This document shows positions 6,565 through 14,400 of a DNA stretch of 14,933 bases, in pieces. Origin of the DNA: Bacteroidales bacterium (lineage in GTDB: Bacteria; Bacteroidota; Bacteroidia; Bacteroidales; Muribaculaceae). The stretch is from the NCBI GenBank assembly GCA_900752535.1, contig CAADVV010000069.1, forward strand, positions 1 through 14,933, read 5' to 3'. Every line of letters starts with the position of its first letter. Position 1 is the stretch's first letter. The translations under genes and the position numbers were made by a program. The notes below the pieces were generated by a model. That model worked only from the letters and a program-made list of their open reading frames with translations, was not told the origin of the DNA and ran no database searches.

Positions 6565-7845
6565 ATGGCAATGACATATAACGAAGCAACCGGTTTCCTT
6601 TTCTCACAACTGCCGATGTTTCAGTGCCTCGGTCCCGGTGCATATAAACCCGGTCTCGACACCTCGCGTCGTCTCGACGCCATGACCGGACATCCCCATC
6701 GCCGGTTCCATGCAATACATATCGCCGGAACAAACGGCAAGGGATCGACAGCCCATTCGCTGGCGGCAGTACTGATGGCCGCCGGATATCGCGTAGGTCT
6801 CTACACATCGCCACACCTTCTCGACTTCCGTGAGCGCATTAAAGTCAATGGCAGGATGATTTCCGAGGACCGTGTAGTCAGCTTTGTCGAGCGTTTTCGA
6901 GATGCTGTCCCGGAGCTAGCTCCGACATTCTTTGAACTGACGACAGCCATGGCTTTCGAGTATTTTGCCGATGAGGCGGTTGATTATGCCGTTGTCGAGT
7001 GCGGTCTCGGCGGGCGCCTCGATTCGACGAATATCATCACCCCCGAGCTGTCAGTCATCACCAACATCTCGCTCGACCATACGTCGCTGCTCGGTGACAC
7101 TCGTGCAGCCATAGCCTCGGAGAAAGCCGGCATCATCAAACCGGGTGTGCCTGTTGTAATCGGTGAGGCCGATGACGAGATTCGTCCGGTATATGACGCA
7201 AAAGCCTCTGAGGCAGGTTCGGAAATAATCTATGCCTGTGACAACATTCCCTATGCGTCATATGAGCGTGAGAGCGACCGCATAATCTATCGCGAAACCC
7301 CGTGGGGAAACATAGCGTGTGACCTTACAGGAGAGTGTCAGCCCCGCAACATGGCTACTGTCCTGACTGCTCTCGGACGCCTGGCCATCCCGGTTGAAGC
7401 AGTCAGAGAGGGCCTCGCTAAAGTAGCTTCTTCAACCGGCCTGATGGGACGTTGGATGAAGTTCGGCGACAGCCCGTTGCGTATATGCGACACCGGTCAC
7501 AATGCCGGAGGCTGGGAATATCTTGCCCGACAGATTGGCGCTCACAACGGCCGGAAGCGCCTGGTGCTCGGTTTTGTGTCAGACAAGGAACTTGACCCGG
7601 TCATGACGCGTCTGAGAGAAGTCAGAGATGTAAGCTACTATTTTACCCGTCCGAGTGTAAAACGTGCGCGTCCTGCCGCACAGCTGGCTGAGGAGGCTGC
7701 CGCATATGGTCTCACGGGCGAGACGTTTGACGATGTCGCATCGGCCTATCGCCGTGCACTCGCCGACAGTGCTCCCGGTGATCTCATCTTTGTCGGAGGC
7801 TCGACATTTGTTGTCGCTGATTTGCTGGCTTTTCTTAAGGACTGA
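6565..7845 (+). CDS. folC: Bifunctional dihydrofolate synthase / folylpolyglutamate synthase
   Basis: A 426-residue cytosolic Mur-ligase-type enzyme that adds glutamate to dihydropteroate and to folates using ATP. Motifs: ATP-binding HIAGTNGKGSTAHS (residues 52-65), folate loop YTSPHLLDFRERI (80-92), FFELTTAMAF (122-131), VVECGLGGRLDSTN (143-156), DHTSLLG (171-177) and SEKAGIIKPGVPVV (185-198, containing the likely carbamylated Lys187). In the C-terminal domain are GRW (296-298), DTGHNAGG (309-316), GFVSDKEL (336-343) and GSTFVVADLL (412-421). The usual HNP of this domain reads HNA, a small variation. The frame opens upstream at 6511 inside the CHR gene; the ATG at 6565 (or the next, at 6571) gives the normal N-terminus. 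Position suggests co-transcription with the CHR pair, with no evident functional link. Confidence 0.94.
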   Translation: MAMTYNEATGFLFSQLPMFQCLGPGAYKPGLDTSRRLDAMTGHPHRRFHAIHIAGTNGKGSTAHSLAAVLMAAGYRVGLYTSPHLLDFRERIKVNGRMISEDRVVSFVERFRDAVPELAPTFFELTTAMAFEYFADEAVDYAVVECGLGGRLDSTNIITPELSVITNISLDHTSLLGDTRAAIASEKAGIIKPGVPVVIGEADDEIRPVYDAKASEAGSEIIYACDNIPYASYERESDRIIYRETPWGNIACDLTGECQPRNMATVLTALGRLAIPVEAVREGLAKVASSTGLMGRWMKFGDSPLRICDTGHNAGGWEYLARQIGAHNGRKRLVLGFVSDKELDPVMTRLREVRDVSYYFTRPSVKRARPAAQLAEEAAAYGLTGETFDDVASAYRRALADSAPGDLIFVGGSTFVVADLLAFLKD

Positions 7846-7852
7846 CGCTTAG

Positions 7853-8911
7853 TTACTTCACCCGCCCGAAAGTCTTGATCGACGTGTAGCGTCGCCAGAG
7901 ATTCAGACGGCGGTGTGACGGAACGCCCTTGCGTCTGATATAGTCGGCTGCGGCGTCAATCATGCGGCGGCAGCAAAGGCCGTCGTTGTGCGGATCATAG
8001 TTGCGCACAACCCATCGACGCTTCTCGATGGCGTCGGGGTCGGAGAGTGCCCGGAGGCATGCCGCCGGAAGCTCGTCGGCTGTTTCAACATTCTCCCAGT
8101 AGATGTCGCGTGCGATTGTCCCGACTGTCACTACCGGACGGTCAAGCAGCAGAAACTCATAGACGGCCGAAGATGTGTCGCTGATGACAAGGTCTGACAT
8201 CAGCTGCCATTCGGTGATGTTTTCCCCCTTGTCTATATAGAGAGTGTCTGATGGTCTTGTCGCCGCCCAGTTACGATATTCATCAACCCATTCCTGACGT
8301 GTCAGCGGATGGAATTTTATCACAAGCATGAAGTCGGGATTTTCGTCAAGGAAGCGTCCCAACGCCGGGCGTACCTTAGGCAGCGACGTCAGTTTAGGAG
8401 AGAATGTAGGACAGTAGAGCGCGATTTTTTTACGGCCATATTTAGTCAGCAATTCACTGCGTCGGTTGTCGAAATCGTGGAGATGTTTTTTTATCCAGTC
8501 TTGTTTTGTCCACCCGGTTTCGACTACCTCAAAGTCGCCGTAACGGCGTGCCGATGCTTCAAAATGGCTTGTGAAATATGGTCCCTGTGTGAAGTAGGTG
8601 TCGAAATAGCGGCGTATTATCCAGTGGTCTTTTTTCTCGGCGGCATAGCCGTGAAAGACCTGTATCTTCACTCCGGGCAAATAATAGGGTACAATGTTGC
8701 CGGGCACGAATATGGCCTCGGGAGACCAGTCTTTTGCCTCCTGTATGGATGATGTCCAGCTGACTTCGTCACTGAACGGGAAGTCTTTGATTTTGGGACT
8801 GTGGACATACCAGAGCACTTCGTTTTCGCCCGGCTTGGCCACGGCTTCGTCGTGTATCGGTCTCAGTATGTCTATGGCATATCTGTTCTCGCAAAACAGC
8901 AGTATCTTCAT
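7853..8911 (-). CDS. CDP-glycerol glycerophosphotransferase family protein
   Basis: A 352-residue GT-B-like transferase resembling the TagB/TagF family, which moves a polyol phosphate from a CDP-activated donor to a glycan or lipid. Family marks are VFHGYAAEKK (residues 85-94, the HG...K motif), GPYFTSHF (110-117), ALYCPTF (164-170), KFHP (199-202, with the catalytic-type His) and the C-terminal SDTSSAVYEFLLLDRPVV (244-261), which corresponds to the donor-binding D.SS...E motif. The C-terminus is basic, suggesting membrane contact. The frame opens upstream to 8989, but the ATG at 8911 gives the normal first strand MKILLFCENR. No signal peptide is seen. Gram-negative bacteria have no teichoic acid, so a role in capsule or surface-polysaccharide decoration is only inferred. 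No other polysaccharide gene is in the window. It converges on folC with 7 bases between stops. Confidence 0.83.
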   Translation of the reverse strand: MKILLFCENRYAIDILRPIHDEAVAKPGENEVLWYVHSPKIKDFPFSDEVSWTSSIQEAKDWSPEAIFVPGNIVPYYLPGVKIQVFHGYAAEKKDHWIIRRYFDTYFTQGPYFTSHFEASARRYGDFEVVETGWTKQDWIKKHLHDFDNRRSELLTKYGRKKIALYCPTFSPKLTSLPKVRPALGRFLDENPDFMLVIKFHPLTRQEWVDEYRNWAATRPSDTLYIDKGENITEWQLMSDLVISDTSSAVYEFLLLDRPVVTVGTIARDIYWENVETADELPAACLRALSDPDAIEKRRWVVRNYDPHNDGLCCRRMIDAAADYIRRKGVPSHRRLNLWRRYTSIKTFGRVK

Positions 8912-8935
8912 TGTTGTGGTGGAGTGTGATGACAG

Positions 8936-8979
8936 TTGCAGGGCGCCGTCCCCTGACTGTCGGGGATGACGCCCTGCAA
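8936..8979 (-). repeat. GC-rich inverted repeat with an alternative hairpin, between the MFS gene and the glycerophosphotransferase-family gene
   Basis: Two 18-base arms (8936-8953 and 8962-8979) flank an 8-base loop; 16 positions pair by Watson-Crick, with one wobble and one mismatch. The sequence lies 21 bases beyond the MFS stop and 25 bases before the ATG at 8911. No T-run follows on either strand, so it does not look like a standard intrinsic terminator. A second fold is possible on the - strand: GACAGT (8961-8956, mostly the loop) with ACTGTC (8936-8931), stacked on CAGGG with CCCTG. It cannot coexist with the main stem. The right end overlaps a promoter -7 element. Confidence 0.7.
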
Positions 8980-8984
8980 AGATA
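8977..8984 (-). promoter_or_regulatory. Predicted -7 element for the glycerophosphotransferase-family gene
   Basis: On the - strand this reads TATCTTTG, an exact TAnnTTTG, within the context TTGGCTATCTTTGCA. It is followed by the GC-rich inverted repeat, so transcription would begin inside the first arm and leave a leader of about 60 bases. No good -33 TTTG is seen; TCTG at 9004-9001 is 16 bases away, closer than usual. Confidence 0.5.
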
Positions 8985-8999
8985 GCCAATTTATTTCAC

Positions 9000-10379
9000 T
9001 CAGAGGTCCTCGCCGAGTATGGGCGAGTCGAGAGCGCCGTTTTCTTTCTGTTCCTTGCTTGCGAATGTTTCTTTGATGAAGGAGACGCAGAAAGCACCGA
9101 TGATGAGGAATGCACCGGCAAGCACGAGCATGTAAACCTGATGTGTTCCGCCCATGAGCTTGAAGATAACTCCGCCGAGGGCTGCGGCCACAATCTGGGG
9201 AATGGTAATCGTGCCGTTGAAGAGGCCGAGATAAGCGCCCATGTGTTCGCCGGTGATAGAGTTGGTCAGGATGGTGAACGGCATGGCGAGCATTGCGGCC
9301 CAGGCTGTACCCACAAGGAAGTATGACACGAATAATACGTAGGGGTTATGGATAAAAAGCGTCGATATGAACCCGATACCACCGATGACGAGGCTGACGG
9401 CATAGCCGACTTTGCGGTTGCGGAACATGGGCAGAACGATGGCCCACAGGACTGAGCCTACTGCCTGCACAGCAAAGACAATACCGTTCCAGTTGCCGGC
9501 TTCCTGATAGCAGGCTGCTTTCGACCCCATGTCGGGAGGCCAGCCGAAAGCCTGTTCGGCCACGGCGCCTGTCGAGTATGTCCACATATACATGAAAGCC
9601 ATCCAGCAGAAGAACTGTACAAGGCCGACGGTCCAGAATACTTTGGGGGCTTTGACCAGCAGACTGAATATGTTTTCCTTAGGCTTGTTGTCATTGCCTT
9701 TGGCGTGTGTGCCGTTATATTCAGCGAATTCTTTGGGCGGCATCTCCTTGACTTTCCAGAACGTGTAGAGCACGCAGAGAATCAGGATTGCAGCGCCGAG
9801 ATAGAACGACCAGGCTACTGATTCAGGCACCTGATTGCCTTCGGCAGTGTTGCTGAAGCCGAGCCATGCCAGCACGAAGGGGAACACGAAACCGACAACA
9901 GAGCCGGCGTTGCAGAGGAATGACTGTATCGAGTAGGCGAGACCTTTCTGTTTTTCGTTGACCATGTCGCCGACAAGCATTTTGAACGGCTGCATGGAGA
10001 TATTGATGGAGAGGTCAAGGAACATCAGCGCCACTGCGCCGAATATCAGTGCCCCGGCCACAGCGAAGTGGAAACTTCCGGCGTTGGGGAGAAGACACAT
10101 GACGACAACGGCTAAGAGGGAGCCGAAGATGAGATAGGGCAGACGGCGGCCGAAGCGGTTCCATGTGCGGTCGCTGAGAGTGCCGACAATAGGCTGGATG
10201 ACGAGGCCTGCCAGAGGCGGTAGGAGCCAGAAATAGCTAAGCTCGTGCGGGTCTGCGCCGAGTGTCGCGAAGATACGCGAGATGTTGGCGCTTTGGAGAG
10301 CGTAGGCAATTTGCACTCCGAAAAATCCGAAGCTCAGATTCCAGAGAGCCCAGAATGATTGATCGGGTTTAGTTTTCAT
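9000..10379 (-). CDS. MFS transporter of the SLC45/sucrose-maltose type
   Basis: A 459-residue inner-membrane transporter with about 12 predicted helices, probably a proton-linked sugar symporter. Two features point to the sucrose/maltose (SUT, SLC45) branch of the MFS: GTLSDRTWNRFGRRLPYL (residues 66-83), the motif-A loop with its RxGRR core, and LDLSINISMQPFKMLVGDMV (121-140), which matches the conserved segment after helix 4 of that branch. A hydrophilic central loop (about 212-240, rich in Lys/Asn/Glu) separates the two six-helix halves. The start ATG at 10377-10379 is followed directly by the first helix (NLSFGFFGVQIAYAL). The gene lies 84 bases downstream of nfo on the same strand; no exact promoter motif is visible in that gap. 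No glycoside hydrolase or SusC/D genes are nearby, so the substrate cannot be named. Confidence 0.87.
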   Translation of the reverse strand: MKTKPDQSFWALWNLSFGFFGVQIAYALQSANISRIFATLGADPHELSYFWLLPPLAGLVIQPIVGTLSDRTWNRFGRRLPYLIFGSLLAVVVMCLLPNAGSFHFAVAGALIFGAVALMFLDLSINISMQPFKMLVGDMVNEKQKGLAYSIQSFLCNAGSVVGFVFPFVLAWLGFSNTAEGNQVPESVAWSFYLGAAILILCVLYTFWKVKEMPPKEFAEYNGTHAKGNDNKPKENIFSLLVKAPKVFWTVGLVQFFCWMAFMYMWTYSTGAVAEQAFGWPPDMGSKAACYQEAGNWNGIVFAVQAVGSVLWAIVLPMFRNRKVGYAVSLVIGGIGFISTLFIHNPYVLFVSYFLVGTAWAAMLAMPFTILTNSITGEHMGAYLGLFNGTITIPQIVAAALGGVIFKLMGGTHQVYMLVLAGAFLIIGAFCVSFIKETFASKEQKENGALDSPILGEDL

Positions 10380-10463
10380 GTTAAGATTACAGTAAGTATG
10401 ATATGTTATTTTTATATTTTTATGTGTTTCGCAGTCGAATGTACCGTGTGTTTTTTCAGCTCA

Positions 10464-11303
10464 TCATGTCAGCGAATAGAGCCATCTGATTTCCTCAGCC
10501 CAAGCGTCGGGATCAGGCGTCTCGAGTATTATCGGGATATTGTCGAGACGCGGGTCGTTCATCATCATGTGGAAGAACTTCTCGCCGATGGTTCCCTTAA
10601 GCAGCGGTGCGTGGCGGTCAATTCGCGAACCGCACTCGCGCTTGGAGTCATTCAGATGTATGGCGCTGAGATAGGGGAGGCCGATGGCTTCGTCAAACTT
10701 GCGCCATGTCTCCTCATACCCTTCGGGCGTCGACAGGTCATAACCGGCCGCAAAGGTATGGCAGGTGTCGATGCATACGCCTACACGGGTCTTGTCTTCG
10801 ACGCCGCTGATTATGCGGCCTATCTGCTCGAAAGTGAATCCGAGATTTGTGCCTTGTCCGGCCGTATTCTCGATGACGGCCTTCACGCCTGAGGTCTGAC
10901 CGAGTGTCAGATTGATTGACTCCGCGATGAGGTCAAGACAGGCTTCCTCGTCCATCTGTTTCAGATGGCTGCCGGGATGAAAGTTGAGAAGTTCGAGACC
11001 GAGCTGTTCGCAGCGGTGAAACTCGTCGAGAAACGCTTTGCGCGACATGGCGAGCTTCTGTGGGTCGGGAGAGCCGAGATTTATCAGGTAGCTGTCGTGA
11101 GGAAGGATATGTTCGGGACCGTAGCCGAGTTCGCGGCAGTTATTCTTGAACGCTGCGATTTCGTCCTCACTCAGCGGCTTGGAACTCCAGCGTGACGGAT
11201 TACGGGTAAACAGCGCGAACGCCCTGGCGCCGATGGCGCTGGCGTTGACGGGTGCATTGCTCACTCCGTTTTCTGTCGACACGTGTGCTCCGATAAATTT
11301 CAT
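10464..11303 (-). CDS. nfo: Endonuclease IV (AP endonuclease)
   Basis: A 279-residue zinc-dependent enzyme that cuts DNA 5' of abasic sites in base-excision repair. All nine metal ligands known from E. coli Nfo are present, at identical numbering: His69, His109 (FHPGSH), Glu145 (VIENTAGQG), Asp179 and His182 (CIDTCHTFAAGYD), His216 (HLNDSK), Asp229 and His231 (RIDRH), and Glu261 (LETP). The length is normal, and the start ATG at 11301-11303 gives the typical MKFIGAHVST N-terminus. A Bacteroidetes-type -7 element lies 20 bases upstream of the ATG. The gene lies between the end of sprA and the MFS gene, all on the - strand, but its own promoter suggests independent transcription. Confidence 0.97.
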   Translation of the reverse strand: MKFIGAHVSTENGVSNAPVNASAIGARAFALFTRNPSRWSSKPLSEDEIAAFKNNCRELGYGPEHILPHDSYLINLGSPDPQKLAMSRKAFLDEFHRCEQLGLELLNFHPGSHLKQMDEEACLDLIAESINLTLGQTSGVKAVIENTAGQGTNLGFTFEQIGRIISGVEDKTRVGVCIDTCHTFAAGYDLSTPEGYEETWRKFDEAIGLPYLSAIHLNDSKRECGSRIDRHAPLLKGTIGEKFFHMMMNDPRLDNIPIILETPDPDAWAEEIRWLYSLT

Positions 11304-11323
11304 GCTCTATGGTTTACGGACCA

Positions 11324-11331
11324 CAAATTTA
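11324..11331 (-). promoter_or_regulatory. Predicted -7 element of nfo
   Basis: On the - strand this reads TAAATTTG, an exact TAnnTTTG, preceded by TTGGC. The TTGGCTA segment occurs twice in tandem (11334-11328 for the inner copy, 11346-11340 for the outer). A TTTG at 11347-11344 is only 12 bases upstream, too near for a normal -33 element; at the expected distance there is only a T-rich run. Confidence 0.55.
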
Positions 11332-11382
11332 GCCAATTATAGCCAAATGAAAAAATAATGAAGACAGAAACTGATACTATTT

Positions 11383-11406
11383 ACGATAAATTTAGTGATT
11401 TATCGT
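11383..11406 (-). repeat. Perfect 9-bp inverted repeat spanning the sprA stop codon
   Basis: ACGATAAAT (11383-11391) and ATTTATCGT (11398-11406) are exact reverse complements separated by 6 bases. The sprA stop (TAA on the - strand, 11402-11400) is inside the upstream arm. The stem is AT-rich and no U-run follows, so a terminator role is doubtful; it may protect the 3' end of the message or be chance. Confidence 0.45.
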
Positions 11407-14400
11407 GCGAGCGAGAGATTAAACTGGAATCCGAACGATGTGTTGGTTGTCGGGTAAGCCGATGAGCTGACAAGCGGGGTATTGATCTGATGGTCAAAGA
11501 AGGCTCCGATGGTCAGTCGTTTCGACATAATGTAGTTGGCGGCAACGTTGATATTGATTGTGCGTGTGCCGCTCGTGGCCTGGGTGTAGGCGCTCTCTAT
11601 ACGGCGTATGAGCGCGGTTGACTGCGAGTATGAGAAGTCGGCGTTGATGGTCAGGTCGTTGCTGATTCCCTGCTGCGAGCCTTTCATTTTCAAGACTGTG
11701 TTGAAGCCGACGATTTTGTAACCGATGCCGGCTGTGATGCCGCGCTGGTTTGCTTCGACAATCTGTCCGGCCGACGAGTTGAGTGTCAGCGTTCGGCTGT
11801 CGCGGTATTCGGCGTTGAGTGTCATCTCGTTTTTGAGCGTCACGGCGGCGCCGATGAGCGGTGCGAATTTCTCGGTGATGGCTACTGACGAAATGTTATA
11901 GGGTGACGACGGCACTGGTGCGCCGGTGGCCTCGTCGATGATAAAGCCCATATTTTCGCCGTCAGCGCTCACCCAGTTGAGATAGCTTGAATAGGAGCCT
12001 ACGGAGTAGGTGCACTGATAGGCGTGATTGAGCGTGAACGATTTGAAGATGTTGCGCAGATTCCCCAGATTGATGAGACCGTCGTAGGTTACGCGCCAGT
12101 TGGGCAGTGCATGTGCCAGTGAGGGGAAGGGAGTCAGATACTGGCTGCCGGCGTCACGACCCGAATAGGCGGCCAGGAATGCCGGAATCAGCACGTCGCT
12201 GCTTGTCTGAAGTACTGTGCCGACTGAGGGGTTGAAAGGCTGGCCTGCGTTGACATTGCCTTCCATAAATCCGCCGGTGGGATAGGTGAGTCCGCGGTAA
12301 TTGTTTTCTATGCGTCGGGCAATGATCGGTATATCTTCGAGAAATTTGTTGAAGGCGTCGCTTTCATAGCCGTTTTCGGCTTTCGACGATTTCAGCGCGG
12401 TGGCGAGCGCTATATGTGTCTTGGTGTATGAGCCTGAGAGCGTCGTGGGCATATTCTCATACATGAACTGAATCTGACGCGAGCGGTTGTCAGTGCGGTT
12501 GGTTGTCAGTACAATCTTGAAGCCTTTGAATGGCTCGAGTGTCAGTTCGAAGTTTATTTCGTTTGAGTTTGACCATATGGCAGGTGAGGTCTGGCCGTTC
12601 GATGTCATCAGCCATCCGCGGTCTTTGGCACGGGTGATATATGATTCGTCAACAAAGCCGAACGCGAAGTCAAGACCGGGCGACATGGGGCCGTAAGAGG
12701 TCGACTGTCCGAAGATGTTGCCGATGTCGTTGCGGAACAGTGGCAGCGACAGAGTGCGTGTTGACTTGTAGCGCATCGAGAAGTTGCGCGGAGTCATGAC
12801 AAGTCGGGTGGCGTATTCTCCGAGGTTGCGCCATATGTTCTTTTCGTCCTTGAGTATCTCGACGATTGTGAATTTCACGTTCTCGGTGCCTGTAGTCAGA
12901 ACTTCGATGTTGTTGCCGTCAATTACGCGTGTTTTGACCCTGAAGGGCTTGCCCTCGGGCGTCGTCGCGGTGATTTTAACCTTTTTGGTGCGCAGGTTGT
13001 GTTTGATTGTCAGCGTTGTGTCTGGCTTGAGCTGGAATGTTCGTTCAAACTTCTTGGCTTTCTTCTCCTTCTGTGCGGAGCTGCCCTGACGCTTGTTCTC
13101 AAAGCGTTTGTTGACGTCCTTGATAAACGGTATTTTCTTGTATAGACTCTCGAAATTGAAGCGGGCGTCGGCTCCGAAAGTTGCCTGACTGGCTATGGAG
13201 TTGCCTATCGACTCGCCCTCGACTGTGGCGCCGCGTTCCCACTGATAGGTGGCGTTATAGTTGACGCCTCCGGTCAGGAAGTCGAGCACTGGTATGCGTG
13301 AAAAGGGCGCTTTCCATGAGGCCGTGAAGGTCTGGTTGTAGCTCCAGGGTGTGCCCATCGAGAGGATGGAGCGCCATACAGTGTCTTTCCACTCTTTATA
13401 ACGGTCGGGGAAGAGGCGACGGTTGACGGCGCCGACAGGTTCCTCGATGCGGGCTGAGGTGTTGGAGTTGAACGAGAGGTTGATGGTCTTGGTCAGGTTC
13501 CATGTCAGCGAGAGCTGACGGTCCCAGAGGAAGTTCTTTGACACGGCCACGGGCAGCTGGAAGTCGACGTCGGTCTCCGAACGCGTCTGCTGCTCGTAGT
13601 AGTAGCGCGACATGGTTGTCAGGAACGAGATGTTGTTGGGCAGGTAGTTGATTTCCCATTCCTTGAGCATCTTCAGGTTTTTGTTCTTTGATTTAATCCA
13701 GCCGAACGGTTTAAGACCCTTGATATAAGGTGAGTAGCTATACTGGAAGCTGCCGCGATAGTCGTTGGTGTTCTCATACTCGGTGGTCGGGTCGCTTTTC
13801 GACTGCTTGTTAAATGAGAAGTTGAGCGTGAAGTTGGCGGGGTCCCATGGCATCGGGCGTTTGCTCTTGACACCGAAGTTGAGGCCCGAGATGGAGAAAC
13901 TTTGGGTTGTGTTGCGCTCGATTGCGTAGTTTTCGATGGAGTCGCGTTCCTGTTTAGTAGCGGCGGCGTCGAGGGCGTCCTTGAGCAAGACGTCCTGGTC
14001 GAGCGGGTTATATTTGGGCGAAATTTTTTCTTTTGAAACCGAGTAGTAGATGGGGGCCTTGAGCTTTGCCTTTTCGGGGAGGAAACGTCCGGCGTCGACC
14101 TGAACGGCCATGTTATATTGTTCATAGTCGTCGAGACGGCGCGCCGCCAGCGATTGGTCGACGCCGCCGAAACCGGCGGTCTCGACGTGTGCGCCGAAGT
14201 TCAGGGTCGCGATATCGCTCAGTCCGAGATTGACATTGGCTTTGGCGGCCCAGCCGCCGTCGGAGTTGAAGTCGGTTACTTTCAGCTCGTTGAGCCAGAT
14301 GTCGGCATCTTTGGTCACCGACGAGTTATTGCGGACACCGACAAGCATCACTCTGACGTCGCTCAGCGAGGGGTTACCCATCACGGTGATTGTGTTGCGC

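Noticed and set aside
8931..8979. H-type pseudoknot between the loop GACAG and downstream CTGTC
   Set aside because: The two pairing strands flank an 18-bp stem with no linker bases, so the connecting strand could not span the stem. The pairing is only possible as an alternative hairpin.
8936..8979. Standard intrinsic terminator of the MFS gene
   Set aside because: There is no T-run after the stem on either strand, and a promoter-like element overlaps its start. A terminator role is not excluded but is not supported by the usual signature.
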